In this document: positions 1-13,791 of the stretch, one piece after another
Numbering within the stretch: position 1 is the stretch's first letter
Layout: each line of letters starts with the position of its first letter
Assembly (NCBI GenBank): GCA_009861545.1
Contig: VXME01000070.1
Location: forward strand, 1 to 64,000
Source of the DNA: Acidobacteriota bacterium
GTDB lineage: Bacteria; Acidobacteriota; Vicinamibacteria; Vicinamibacterales; UBA8438
DNA length: 64,000 bases
Direction: 5' to 3'
Notes under the pieces: model-generated
Told to the model about the DNA's origin: nothing
The model's database searches: none
The model's input: only the letters and a program-made list of their open reading frames with translations
Made by a program: the position numbers and the translations under genes

Positions 1-1302
1 CGAACCGGCCGATCGCGTCCTCGCCAACCGGCAAAAATAATTGTCGTTGATCACCTGAGCAGCTATGTCACGACACTCTGCGAGAACATAGAGCGGAACC
101 TGCACATCCTGTGTACAGCGGAGGAGCGCGAAGCGATTGCCGTTTCCACGGTCCATAAGGAGGCTCTCGCGCTGGTTCGGAAGGTACACCCGCGGATGTT
201 TCCGGCGACGGAAGCAGATGTTCGAGAATGCGTCGAAACCCTGCGCCTTCGTCACGCGCCCGAGTACGACGCCGGGTTCGTCCGCGGGGAGTGGGACAAC
301 GTCGTGCGCCTGCAGGGGATTGGCCGCTGGGAGGAGTACCGTAGCGCCCAGCGCACTGGACGCGGGCGCGGCCTGGGGATCAAGGAACGACGTCGGCTCT
401 GGCAAGTGTTCGGGGGAACGCTCGACAACTTTGAGGGCCGGGACCTGTTGGACTGGTCCGGGTTGTGTCAACGAGGGTTGGAGCTGCTGACCGATGGCAG
501 CGTCCGCAGTCCGTACACCGCAGTAGTCGTCGACGAAGTCCAGGATCTCACTCCACCGGAGCTTCGTTTTCTAAAGGCGTTGTGCAGCGTCCAGCCTGGC
601 AACCTGCTTCTTTGCGGCGACACTGGGCAGCGCATCTACCCTGGAGGGTTCAGCCTCAGGACGCTGGGCATCGAGGTCCGCGGGCGGGCCTCGGTGCTGC
701 GCATCAACTACCGCACGACGGAGCAGATCCGACGCTGCGCTGATCGCATCCTGGGCGCCGTCACTGACGATATGGACGGCGGGGACGAACAGCGGGCCGG
801 CACACGGAGTCTCCTTCGCGGCCCGGAGCCACGCTTCGCGGGTCATCCGACCCGCGAGGACGAGATCACCGCTGCCGTTGCGACGGTCCGTGCCTGGGTG
901 GCGGATGGCTTGGCGCCGGAGGCTGTCGGGATCTTCGCGCGTACAAACAAGCGTCTCGACGATTTGTGCGAGGCCTTTGACAAGACTGGCGTGTCGTGGC
1001 ATCGCCTGTCCGACAGAGACGCAGCGGGTGAAGGCAAGGTGCATCTCGGCACGATGCATCGGGCCAAGGGACTCGAGTTCAAGGCAGTTCTCGTCTTGGG
1101 TTGCGGCGACGCAGAGGTTCCGAGTCGCGCCGCCCTGCGTTCTGCCGATGACCCTCAGGATCGCGAGGCCGCAGAAGCCCGGGAGCGGCGTTTGCTGTAC
1201 GTCGCGATCACTCGCGCCCGAGACGAAGTGGCTGTTTTCTGGACAGGAACACCGAGTCGTTTTCTCGATCCGCTCATTGGTACCAAGGAAACCGGCGCGT
1301 GA
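1..1302 (+). CDS. UvrD-like superfamily 1 DNA helicase, 5' end outside window
   Basis: The frame is open from base 1, so only the last 433 codons are present. Visible SF1 motifs are the Walker B box VVVDEVQD (around residues 175-182), LLLCGDTGQRIYPGG (motif III region), LRINYRTTEQIRR (motif IV), the GTMHRAKGLEF box near residue 350 and LLYVAITRARDEV (motif VI) near residue 400. These make it an ATP-dependent 3'-5' helicase/translocase of the UvrD/Rep type. The Walker A part, and any N-terminal nuclease such as NERD, would lie upstream. Its stop codon overlaps the GTG start of the next helicase by four bases, so the two are probably translationally coupled and work in one complex or pathway. 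Placement in a defence operon is inferred from the neighbours. Confidence 0.9.
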   Translation, partial: RTGRSRPRQPAKIIVVDHLSSYVTTLCENIERNLHILCTAEEREAIAVSTVHKEALALVRKVHPRMFPATEADVRECVETLRLRHAPEYDAGFVRGEWDNVVRLQGIGRWEEYRSAQRTGRGRGLGIKERRRLWQVFGGTLDNFEGRDLLDWSGLCQRGLELLTDGSVRSPYTAVVVDEVQDLTPPELRFLKALCSVQPGNLLLCGDTGQRIYPGGFSLRTLGIEVRGRASVLRINYRTTEQIRRCADRILGAVTDDMDGGDEQRAGTRSLLRGPEPRFAGHPTREDEITAAVATVRAWVADGLAPEAVGIFARTNKRLDDLCEAFDKTGVSWHRLSDRDAAGEGKVHLGTMHRAKGLEFKAVLVLGCGDAEVPSRAALRSADDPQDREAAEARERRLLYVAITRARDEVAVFWTGTPSRFLDPLIGTKETGA

Positions 1303-4135
1303 GTTTCGATGTTGGCGCGCTCGTCAGGGCGCGGGGGCGCGAGTGGGTCGTTCTGCCCCAGAACCGCGATGACCCGGACACGCTCATCTTGCGTCCCTTG
1401 GGTGGCACTGAGCACGAAGTCACGGGCATCTACTTGCCCTTGGAGCGCGTCGAGCCGGCGCAGTTCGACTTGCCCGACCCGGCGACAGATCTGGGCAACC
1501 ACCTGTCATTCAGCCTGTTGCGGGACGCCGTGCGCCTGGGATTTCGCGCTGGTGCAGGGCCGTTTCGATCGCTCGCCCGCATCGCGGTTGAGCCCCGCCC
1601 GTACCAGCTTGTGCCGCTTCTCATGGCGCTCCGGCTCGATCCTGTCCGCCTGCTGATCGCCGACGACGTCGGAGTCGGGAAGACCGTGGAGGCGTGCCTC
1701 GTGGCGCGCGAACTCGTTGACCGATGTGAGGTCGACGGTTTGTGCGTACTCTGTCCACCGCATCTTGCCGAGCAGTGGCAAGCGTCGCTGGCAGGGCAGT
1801 TTCACCTCGATGCCGAACTCGTACTAGCCGGCACGGCTGCCCGCCTCGAGCGGACCTGTCGGCAAGACGAGTCTCTCTTCGACCGTTACCCGTTCACTGT
1901 TGTTTCCACCGACTACATCAAGAGTGAACGCCGTCGCGACGAGTTCCTGCGAGCCTGTCCTGATCTCGTGATCGTCGACGAGGCACACACTTGCGCCACT
2001 GCGACGACCCTTTCTTCTGGGCAGCAGCGGCACGAGTTGCTGCAGGCCCTCGTCCGGCCGGACACGAGAGGCGGCGCATCTCGTCACCTCGTGCTTGTCA
2101 CTGCGACCCCGCACAGCGGGAACGAAGAGACCTTCCGTTCTCTGCTTGTGCTGTTGGACAATCGATTCGCCGATCTGCCTGCCGACCTGTCCGGGGAGCA
2201 GAACCGGGGGCACCGTGAGGCGCTTGCACGACATTTCGTGCAGCGGCGACGGGGTGATCTCAAGGCGTACCTTGACACGGTGACGCCGTTTCCGACCCGC
2301 GAGATCGCCGAGGAGCATTACACGCTCACGCCGCGGTATCGCGAGTTTCTCGATCGAGTACTGGGCTATTGCCGTGAGAGTGTGCTCGACAAGTCGCTGG
2401 AAAGGCGGCGCCAGCGCGTCCGCTGGTGGTCAGCGCTGGCGCTTCTCCGAGCCCTGGCCTCCAGTCCGGCGGCGGCCGCAGCAACCCTGCGTAACCGTTC
2501 AGTAGCGGAGGATGCAGAGACCATCGAGCAGGTCGACGAGGAAGGACGGCGCGCGGTGCTCGATCTCGATGAGGACCTAACCGAGGCGATCGATGTGGTG
2601 TCGGGCTGCGAGTCCGAGGAAGACGCTGATCGCGATAGGGGACGACTCATGCGACTCGCCCGTGAGGCCGATGAGCTCGCCGGGGAGGGCGATGCCAAAC
2701 TCTCGCGCGCCTTGGAACTCGTCCGGGATCTGCTTGATGACGGGTACGCGCCGATCGTCTTTTGCCGTTTTGTGCCGACTGTCGACTACGTGGCGGCGTT
2801 CCTCCGCGCCAGACTCGAACGCAGGGGCGTCGTGGTTGAGGCTGTTACTGGCCGGTTGCCTCCCGAGGAACGGAAACGTCGTGTGGAAGCTCTCGGGGCT
2901 CACGAAGGCCGTATCCTCGTGTGTACGGACTGCCTGAGCGAGGGTATCAACCTACAGGATGCCTTCGACGCGGTGATGCACTACGACTTGTCGTGGAATC
3001 CGACTCGCCATGAACAGCGCGAGGGTCGCGTGGACCGCTATGGGCAGAATCGCTCGACCGTGCGGACTCTCACCTACTACGGCCAGAACAATCCGGTCGA
3101 CGGCATCGTACTGCAGGTTCTGCTCCGGAAGCACAAGACCATCCACGAGCGCCTCGGTGTCATCGTGCCCGTGCCGATGGACACCCGAATCATTGAAGAC
3201 GCCGTCCTCGAAGGGCTACTGATGCGTGAGGCCGATACCACGCAGCTTTCGTTCGACTTCCTTGAACCGCTTCATCGAGACGTCGACGGGCAGTGGGACG
3301 CGGCCGTCGAGCGGGAGAAGCGGAGCCGGACCCTGTTCGCGCAGAACCAGATCCTCCGGCTGGTGAACACAGAGGTGCGAGTCGAGCTCGATGAGCTACG
3401 CCGAGCGATTGGAAGCGGCGCAGACGTGCGAAGGTTCACGGCCACGGCGTTACGAACGCTTGGCGCTCAGGTGTCCGGCAATGAACCAATGCAGGTCGAC
3501 ATGCGCGAGACGACCCGCGCCCTACGGGACGCGATCGGCGAAGAAGGACGCTTTGTGGCGGTCTTCTCCGGGGCGCCGGAGCGCGACGCGCACCGCCTCA
3601 CCAGAACCCACCCGATCGTCGAGGGTTTGGCCGCTCACGTGCTTGAAATCGCGCTCGATAGGACGCGGAACGGCTTGGGGTTGCGGTGTGGCGTGGTTCG
3701 GACGAACGCGGTGCAACGACGTACCACGCTCGTCCTTCTGCGCGTCCGGTTCCACATCGTCAATCGGGGACGGGACGATGCGGAGCGTCCACTGCTTGCG
3801 GAGGAACTTGCCCTGGCAGGCTTTCGCGGCAGCCCGGACCACGCAGACTGGCTCGCGCCGGATGACATCGAGCCATTCCTCGATGTCGGCGCAGACGCCA
3901 ACATCGGCGCCGATCAGGCGCAGACTCATATCCAACGCGTGCTGGATCGCCTCGATGCCCTCAGGCCGAGACTAGACGCAATCGCCGAGGAGCGCGGGCG
4001 TGCGCTCTTCGACGCGCACCGCCGAGTCCGGCGGGCGACCCGGAGCGGCGTCCGAGCGTTGAGGGTCGACGTGCACACACCTCCCGACGTTCTCGGCGTC
4101 TATATGCTGCTTCCGGTAGTCGCGGGAGGGCACGG

Positions 4136-4139
<4 letters not shown>
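1299..4139 (+). CDS. SNF2-family helicase of DrmD/BrxHII type
   Basis: This 946-residue protein has the SNF2/SF2 motif set: Walker A ADDVGVGKTVEA (residues 121-132), the DEAH box LVIVDEAH (223-230), LVTATPHSGNEETF (motif III, about 267-279), ILVCTDCLSEGINLQ (motif V, about 535-550) and HEQREGRVDRYGQ (motif VI, about 571-583). Length and motif wording match the helicases of DISARM (DrmD) and BREX type 3 (BrxHII), which translocate on DNA beside an adenine methyltransferase. The GTG start at 1299 lies inside the upstream stop (GTGA), and the end overlaps the next ATG (ATGA), so the three genes form a tight operon. Family assignment is firm. Membership of a named system is not, because no drmA, drmB, drmC or pglZ is visible. 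Confidence 0.88.
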
Positions 4140-8077
<3,938 letters not shown>

Positions 8078-8233
8078 AGCGACCTTCGCAGCCTGCTGCT
8101 TCGGCTCAGGAACGTGGTGCGGTTCCAACGCCAGGGCATGAACTCCGGCGTTAAGGAGGCCCGACCGCCCAGACCGAGCGTTGAGCCACTTCGTTTTTTT
8201 GGGAAACATCTCCACCGGTCTCCTCGGGTGGTA

Positions 8234-8239
8234 TATAAT
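8234..8239 (+). promoter_or_regulatory. Perfect -10 box TATAAT upstream of the KAP gene
   Basis: TATAAT lies in an AT-rich patch inside otherwise GC-rich DNA, 157 bases after the methyltransferase stop. No convincing -35 hexamer is seen 16-18 bases upstream. If used, transcription would begin near 8246. That would favour the GTG at 8298 as the KAP start codon over the ATG at 8238, which overlaps the box. Confidence 0.45.
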
Positions 8240-10367
8240 GACGTGCTTACGCCGAGCGAGTGCAGATACAACGATTACCAATTCCGAGCAACGAGTCGTG
8301 GCTGTTCCAGCAGACAATCCAATTCGTGAAGCCAAAGAGGACCTCCTTGAGCGAGCCTCCACCGCGCGATCTTTTGCGGAGCACATCCTTGAGATTGATT
8401 CACGTCAAGGACTGGTCGTCGGCGTCTTGGGGCCTTGGGGCGCGGGCAAGACATCATTCGTTAACCTCGCACGATCTCATCTGAAGGGCCTCGGCATAGA
8501 TGTACTTGAGTTCAATCCATGGATGTTTAGCGGTGCCGAGCAGCTGGTGAGTTCCTTCTTCTCAGAACTGTCAGCCCAGATGAAGCTACGCCCCAATCTC
8601 GCTACCCTTGGCGAGAATCTCGCCGCGTACGGTGATTTTCTGGCGGAGCTAGGATGGCTGCCCGTCTTCGGTCCGTGGCTCGACCGCCTCCGTGTGATTG
8701 CGAAGTTCCTGGCCAAGCAGTCCAAGGGGCGGGGTGGGACCGTCGCCAGTCATCGGGAGAAGATACAAACAGCCCTAGCCGCACTCAATCAACCGATCGT
8801 AGTCGTGCTCGATGACATTGACCGGCTTAGTACTCGGGAAATCCGGGATATGTTTAAGCTTGTACGCTTAACAGCAAATTTTTCGAACATCGTATACATT
8901 GTTTCTTTTGATCGCATCAGGATTGAAGAGGCACTTGCCGAGCACAAGATTCCAGGGCGCGCCTATATCGAGAAAATTTTGCAGTTTGCTGTCGATCTTC
9001 CGGAGGTGCCGGAAGACGTTCTCATCAGGAACACATCGAACGCAATCGATGAAGTCGTTTCCCCGGTCAAGCAGCCAGGCTCGTTCGATGAGACCGCTTG
9101 GCCGGACGTGCTCATGGAAGTCATTCGTCCTTTGATCAGGAATATAAGGGACGTCCGCCGTTACGCGCTCTCCGTACATGTTACGGTGCGTCAACTCGGT
9201 GGCCAAGTAGACCTCGTCGATGTTCTAGCCCTCGATGCGATTCGAGTTTTCTTGCCAGATGTATTTCGCTTCATGCACGGCTCAGTCAACGCCCTTACTA
9301 TGACGTCTGACGAGTATGCAAGAAACCCCGGCCCCGCCGAGCACTTCAAGAAGCGCATTGACCTGTTGCTAGAAATAGCTGAAGAACACGCGGCGGTCGT
9401 GAGAGCAATGATCCAGCGGTTGTTTCCTGCAGCGCAATGTCACGTCGGCGGCCCGCACTATGGGAGTGATTGGAAGACTCAGTGGCTACAGAACCGCCGC
9501 GTTGCTCATGAGTACGTGCTTCGGCTTTATCTCGAACGAGTTGTTGGGGAAGGCCTCGAGTCCTTTATGCAGGCGGAACACGCATGGGCCTGTATGGCCG
9601 ACCAGCAAGCCCTTGACACCTACTTGCGGTCGCTAGACCCAAAGCGTTTGCACGCTGTCATACACTCGCTCGAAACGTACGAGGGACAGTTCGCTCGTGA
9701 GCATGTCGTCCCCGGATCTGTTGTCTTGCTCAACCTGATGCCGGATCTGCCTGAACGGCCGAAGGGCATGTTCGAACTCGACAGTAGCGTCTACGTAACG
9801 CGGGTGGTTTACCGCCTCCTGCGCTCAATTCGGGACGGCGAACAGATTGCGCAAGTAGCGCAGAGTATCTTGCGCGAACTCAGAACACTGTCAGCAAAGC
9901 TGGAACTCATTGACATCGTAGGGCATCGCGAGAATGTAGGTCACAAACTGGTGTCCGAACCGGCAGCGCGTGCACTGGAGCGCGCGTGGCGCGACGAAGT
10001 TCGGTCAGCGTCAGCAGATGCGATACGGCGGGAAGCGGACCCTCTCAGGATCTTGCGACTGGCGAAAGGAGGATTGTTGCCGCCCGAGCCGGACGTTATA
10101 ATCCCCGATACGGCACAGATGACTCTTGCACTATTGAGAGCGGGGCGTTGCGAAGTGCGACAGCAGGCGGTGGGAAGTCGCGCGATAACTCGGTCTTCTC
10201 GTCTTGCTTGGGATGTGCTGGTTGGCGTGTACGGGGACGAGGACACCTTGAAGACGCGGATCGGAGCAATAAGGGCTTCGTGTCCGGAGGATTCTAAAGA
10301 CCTGCTGGACTTGGCGGACAAGTATCTTTCCGGCTGGCAGCCTGACGACATAAGCGAGGACAATTAA
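8238..10367 (+). CDS. KAP-family P-loop NTPase
   Basis: A KAP NTPase with Walker A GPWGAGKTSF near residue 65 and Walker B VVVLDDIDRL near residue 190. The family's FNPWMFSG motif lies between them, and a long helical C-terminal region follows. KAP NTPases are membrane-associated or cytosolic ATPases that recur in phage defence (for example QatA of QatABCD). No strong paired membrane helices are seen here. The start is uncertain: TTG 8181 and ATG 8238 are in frame, and GTG 8298 gives a protein beginning just before the typical ADNPI segment. Base composition (runs such as aaatttttcgaac) is clearly less GC-rich than the neighbours, suggesting separate acquisition. No qatB, qatC or qatD partner follows; the next gene is on the other strand. 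Confidence 0.85.
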   Translation: MTCLRRASADTTITNSEQRVVAVPADNPIREAKEDLLERASTARSFAEHILEIDSRQGLVVGVLGPWGAGKTSFVNLARSHLKGLGIDVLEFNPWMFSGAEQLVSSFFSELSAQMKLRPNLATLGENLAAYGDFLAELGWLPVFGPWLDRLRVIAKFLAKQSKGRGGTVASHREKIQTALAALNQPIVVVLDDIDRLSTREIRDMFKLVRLTANFSNIVYIVSFDRIRIEEALAEHKIPGRAYIEKILQFAVDLPEVPEDVLIRNTSNAIDEVVSPVKQPGSFDETAWPDVLMEVIRPLIRNIRDVRRYALSVHVTVRQLGGQVDLVDVLALDAIRVFLPDVFRFMHGSVNALTMTSDEYARNPGPAEHFKKRIDLLLEIAEEHAAVVRAMIQRLFPAAQCHVGGPHYGSDWKTQWLQNRRVAHEYVLRLYLERVVGEGLESFMQAEHAWACMADQQALDTYLRSLDPKRLHAVIHSLETYEGQFAREHVVPGSVVLLNLMPDLPERPKGMFELDSSVYVTRVVYRLLRSIRDGEQIAQVAQSILRELRTLSAKLELIDIVGHRENVGHKLVSEPAARALERAWRDEVRSASADAIRREADPLRILRLAKGGLLPPEPDVIIPDTAQMTLALLRAGRCEVRQQAVGSRAITRSSRLAWDVLVGVYGDEDTLKTRIGAIRASCPEDSKDLLDLADKYLSGWQPDDISEDN

Positions 10368-10606
10368 CATTAACAGGCTCTGAAGAATCGAGTCTTGGGA
10401 GATCGACGCGCCGATCCCGATGTACCACGATCGTTCCCACTGGTTACGACAAGGCGTGCGCCTGCGTTGGGTTGACGAGCTATGCCGTAAACTTTCGGCT
10501 CTCCGGCGCCCGAACAGCGCGTACCGGCGGACCGTCTCTTCCGTGGGATCCGTGCGGTGGCCGATCGAGCAGTGCGTTGGATGTCTGGGCAGTTGCAACG
10601 GTCGTG

Positions 10607-11983
10607 CTACCTCACCGGCAGCAAGCCCTCTCGGTTCACCCACGCTCCACCCTGCATGACCCGGTCAATCGCGAGCGTATTCCGAATATCCTCCAGCGGA
10701 TCCGCATCCAGCACCACCAGGTCCGCAAGCTTCCCCGCCTCCAGCGTCCCGAACTCCGCCTCCCCCACCGGCGGCGTCACGCCAGCGCTGGTCGCGGTCG
10801 CCGCGACGATCGCCTCCATCGGCGTCAACCCGGCCTCCACGTAGAGCTCCAGCTCGTGGTGCGTCCCCCAGCCCATCGGGACGTTGGCGGTGCCGCTGTC
10901 GGTGCCGAGGGCGATGCGGACGCCGGCGTCGTGCATGGTCTTGACGAAGTCCTGCAGTTGCCGGAACGCCGCCTTGCGGTCCTCGAAGTCGTCGGCCTCG
11001 ACCACTGCGGCCCGCGCCTCGGGGTCGCTCCACCGCGCCAGCGCCTGCGGGTTCATGGCCGCGCGCAGCTCAGGGTCGTCGAGCAGCTCGGGGTGTTCGG
11101 CGAAGTGCCAGTTGTTCTGGACGCTCGACAGCGTCGGCGTGAACGAGACGTCGTTGTCCAGGCACATCCGGATGAACTCGGCCGAGGGCGTGGGGTCGGC
11201 CATCGGCGCGCCGCTGCCGGGGCCGAAGGTGCGCACGGTCGAGTGCAGGAAGTCGCTGAGGCCGGCCTCGACCAACTGGCGGCCGTCGGCCTCCTCGTCG
11301 ATGTGGGCGACGGGGACGAGGCCGTTGGCGATGGCCTCGTCGACGATGGCGGTGCGGATCTCGGGCGTGATCTTGAGATTCGGCTCCGGCATCTCGTTGA
11401 CCCACATCTTGACGAAGTGGACTCCCTGGCCGGCCAGGGCGCGGACCATCTCGCGCGCCTCGTCCGGCGAGGTGGGCTGCTGCGCGCCGGCGTTGAAGCC
11501 GCCGGGGTGCGTGAAGCCGCGGCCGGCGGTGAACATGCGCGGCGTGTCGGGGCGGCCGGCATGGGCCTCGAGCATCAGGGCCGTCTGCTCGGGGTTGTCG
11601 GTGCCGATGCTGCGGGCGGTGGTGACGCCGAAGTAGAGCTGCGTCCGCAGCATCTCCAGGGCCGCGTCGGCGTCGCTCCCGTAGTGGTTGTGCATGTCCA
11701 CCAGCCCGGGGATGACGGTCTGGCCGGCGGCGTCGACGACCTCCGCGCCCGCCGGAATCCCGGTGGTCGCGCGCGGCCCGGCGGCGACGATGCGGTCGTC
11801 GCGGATGACGATGACCGAATCGGGGATCGGATCCCCGCCCGTGCCGTCGATGAGCTGGGCGCCGACGATGGCCAGGCCGCCCGGCTCGGCGGGCGGCGAC
11901 GGGCTGCCCGCGCAGGCGGCCAAGGCGGCGACGGCGACCAAGACGGCGAGGACCTTCAGGAATCCGGCCATGCTGCCGCGCAT
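10607..11983 (-). CDS. Lipoprotein amidohydrolase (imidazolonepropionase-like)
   Basis: A metal-dependent hydrolase of the amidohydrolase superfamily, about 458 residues. A hydrophobic signal with lipobox LAAC (Cys about 24) predicts a lipid-anchored, periplasm-facing protein. Metal-binding elements are DMHNHYG (HxH, residues 98-100), the lysine in FVKMWV, VAHID, FLHSTV and the late aspartate in GTDSGTANVPMG. The C-terminus (LADLVVLDADPLEDIRN) is the family's closing composite-domain signature. The start was placed at ATG 11983; ATG 11971 is equally good, and the longer in-frame extension to 12037 would bury the signal peptide. Substrate is unknown: relatives cleave cyclic amides or dipeptides. 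It stands alone, convergent with the KAP gene. Confidence 0.88.
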   Translation of the reverse strand: MRGSMAGFLKVLAVLVAVAALAACAGSPSPPAEPGGLAIVGAQLIDGTGGDPIPDSVIVIRDDRIVAAGPRATTGIPAGAEVVDAAGQTVIPGLVDMHNHYGSDADAALEMLRTQLYFGVTTARSIGTDNPEQTALMLEAHAGRPDTPRMFTAGRGFTHPGGFNAGAQQPTSPDEAREMVRALAGQGVHFVKMWVNEMPEPNLKITPEIRTAIVDEAIANGLVPVAHIDEEADGRQLVEAGLSDFLHSTVRTFGPGSGAPMADPTPSAEFIRMCLDNDVSFTPTLSSVQNNWHFAEHPELLDDPELRAAMNPQALARWSDPEARAAVVEADDFEDRKAAFRQLQDFVKTMHDAGVRIALGTDSGTANVPMGWGTHHELELYVEAGLTPMEAIVAATATSAGVTPPVGEAEFGTLEAGKLADLVVLDADPLEDIRNTLAIDRVMQGGAWVNREGLLPVR

Positions 11984-12119
11984 CGTAGCACGCTCATCGG
12001 GGCGGCCCGTAGCATGGCGATTCGGGGGATCGAGCACGGCGCCCTGCGGCCGTTGCCGCGTCGCAAGCGGTTCGAACTTGACCGCGGCTTCGCGCGAACG
12101 CTGCCGCCCTGTCGCGCCG

Positions 12120-13349
12120 TCAGTGCTCCTCGCCCGCCGAGGCGCCGAGCGGGGCGCCGCGCAGGAAGTCGGTCAGCGACTGGTGTCGCACGCCCTGCAG
12201 GTCGGCGGGCTGGTGCGGGTCGAGGGAGAGCAGCACCCGCGGGTAGGCGTCGCGCACCGCATCGAAGGCGGCGAGCTCGCGCTCGATGGTGGCGGGCGAT
12301 TCGAGCAGGTAGGCGACCTGCACGTAGCGGCGTCCGGACCGTCGTTCCGCCACGAAGTCGATCTCGCGCGATCCCGCTACGCCGACCGTCACCGTGTAGC
12401 CGCGGCGGCGCAGCTCCAGGAAGACCAGGTTCTCCAGGATGCCGCCGATGTCGCGCTCGCGGTAGCCGATGATCCCGTTGCGCAGGCCGATGTCGCCCAG
12501 GTAGTGCTTCTGGTTCACCTGCAACAGCTTTCGGCCCTGCACGTCGAAGCGGGGCACGGCCGTCAGCAGGAACGCGTCGCCCAGGTGCGCGAGGTAGTTG
12601 AGCACCGTATCCACCGCCGCCGTTCGGCGCTGGCTCTTCAGGAAGTCGGCGATGCGCTTGGCGGACACGAGGCTGCCGATGCTGTCGACCGCGAACCGCA
12701 GGATCGCCTCGAACAGGGCCACATCGCGGATGCGGTGCCGCCGGACCACGTCCCGGATGGCGATCGTGCTGACCATGTCCGCCAGCATCTGGTCGACCAC
12801 CAGCTCGCTCAGGTCGGTGTGAAGCAGCCCCGGTAGACCGCCGATGCGCAGGTAGAGCCGGAAGAGCTCGGCGTCGTCCAGCGTCGCGTCGGGACGCTGC
12901 CGGTACAGCTCTCCGAACTCGGCCAGCGTCAGCGGGAAGACCTGGAGTGTGATGTACCGGCCGGCGATCAGCGTCGCGAGCTCGGCCGACAGCAGCGTGG
13001 CGTTGGAGCCGGAGATGACGACCTCGGTGCGGTCCTCGCCGTTCAGCGAGGCTACCGCGCGCTCCCAGTCGACGATCTGTTGCACCTCGTCGACGATCAC
13101 CACCCGCGGCTCGCCCCGGCGCGTGGCGGACTCCACGTGGTCGATCAGGTCGCGCGCCGTCCGCAGCGCGTCGAACGCGAACGACTCCTTGTCGACGTAG
13201 ACCACCTGCCGGTCGTCGCGCAGCGAGGCCGCGAACTGCCGCAGCAGGACGCTCTTTCCGGCCCGCCGGATGCCTGTCACCGCGGTGATCGCGGGGGCGT
13301 CCAGCAACCGCCGGAGGCGGTTGAGGTACTCCTGGCGTAGAAGCTCCAT
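12120..13349 (-). CDS. AAA_14/DUF4143 family ATPase
   Basis: This 409-residue protein has Walker A GIRRAGKS (residues 26-33) and Walker B VVIVDEVQQI (83-92), followed by the ISGSNATLLS sensor-like stretch and a C-terminal DUF4143-type domain (EIDFVAERRSGRRYVQVAYLL) resembling a PD-(D/E)xK fold. The family is widespread and of uncertain function, often found near toxin-antitoxin or mobile genes. The ATG start at 13349 abuts an AT-rich divergent region (13350-13410). A second intact relative (41226-42380) and a broken one (33833-34155) occur in this window. Confidence 0.88.
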   Translation of the reverse strand: MELLRQEYLNRLRRLLDAPAITAVTGIRRAGKSVLLRQFAASLRDDRQVVYVDKESFAFDALRTARDLIDHVESATRRGEPRVVIVDEVQQIVDWERAVASLNGEDRTEVVISGSNATLLSAELATLIAGRYITLQVFPLTLAEFGELYRQRPDATLDDAELFRLYLRIGGLPGLLHTDLSELVVDQMLADMVSTIAIRDVVRRHRIRDVALFEAILRFAVDSIGSLVSAKRIADFLKSQRRTAAVDTVLNYLAHLGDAFLLTAVPRFDVQGRKLLQVNQKHYLGDIGLRNGIIGYRERDIGGILENLVFLELRRRGYTVTVGVAGSREIDFVAERRSGRRYVQVAYLLESPATIERELAAFDAVRDAYPRVLLSLDPHQPADLQGVRHQSLTDFLRGAPLGASAGEEH

Positions 13350-13378
13350 TGTTTCAGATACAGTCGAACAAAAGTGAA

Positions 13379-13394
13379 AATTTGGATATAAATT
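13379..13394. promoter_or_regulatory. AT-rich palindrome between ATPase and HicB-like gene
   Basis: AATTT, a six-base GGATAT spacer and AAATT form a 16-bp inverted repeat inside an AT-rich stretch (13350-13410), in contrast to the GC-rich surroundings. It lies in the divergent region upstream of the minus-strand ATPase, so it may be its promoter/operator. Palindromes also head the other two DUF4143 loci. Confidence 0.35.
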
Positions 13395-13513
13395 CGATCA
13401 TAAACGAAATGTTGGAGATGCGCCGACGGGGCAAACGCTCTACCCCAAAGGGGGCGAGGCGCGACGATCTACGCCTTGACCGCGGTCGAGTCCCGGTCAT
13501 ACCGTTGACCAGG

Positions 13514-13678
13514 ATGCGGAGCTACACAGCCGTCGTGGAACGTTGCCCGGCTACGCGCCTCTACGTCGGGTACGTGCCCGGGTTCCCTGGAGCCCACAGC
13601 CAGGGCGACACTCTCGAGGAACTCAACGAGAACCTCAAGGAAGTCATCGCAATGCTTCTCGATGACGGCTGGCGCTGA
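13514..13678 (+). CDS. Orphan HicB-like antitoxin
   Basis: A 54-residue protein whose sequence (YTAVVERCP ... YVGYVPGFPGAHSQGDTLEELNENLKEVI) is the partial-RNase-H-like fold of short HicB proteins. HicB normally neutralises the mRNA interferase HicA. No HicA gene is visible on either side, so this is an orphan or a regulator captured from a lost pair. The frame is open back to 13349, but the upstream residues do not look like HicB; ATG 13514, just before the conserved region, is the better start. It is divergent from the DUF4143 ATPase. Confidence 0.7.
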   Translation: MRSYTAVVERCPATRLYVGYVPGFPGAHSQGDTLEELNENLKEVIAMLLDDGWR

Positions 13679-13791
13679 ACCCCTCGAATCGCGGAATTAC
13701 ACAACTATTACACCGCGTCCGGCCGCGGCTTGGTAGGCTAATCGCCCGTTGCCCGGGCGCCGGTGCCCGGCCCGGTTTCCAAGGAGTTGCC

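Noticed and set aside
8238-10367. QatA of a QatABCD cassette
   Set aside because: No qatB, QueC-like qatC or TatD-like qatD follows; the next gene is a minus-strand amidohydrolase.
10368-10606. tRNA or attachment site bordering the defence island
   Set aside because: No cloverleaf and no direct repeat with another site in the window was found.
10472-12472. A long + strand open frame across the amidohydrolase
   Set aside because: Its composition mirrors the third-codon GC bias of the minus-strand gene and it contains no domain; the minus-strand protein has signal peptide and metal motifs.
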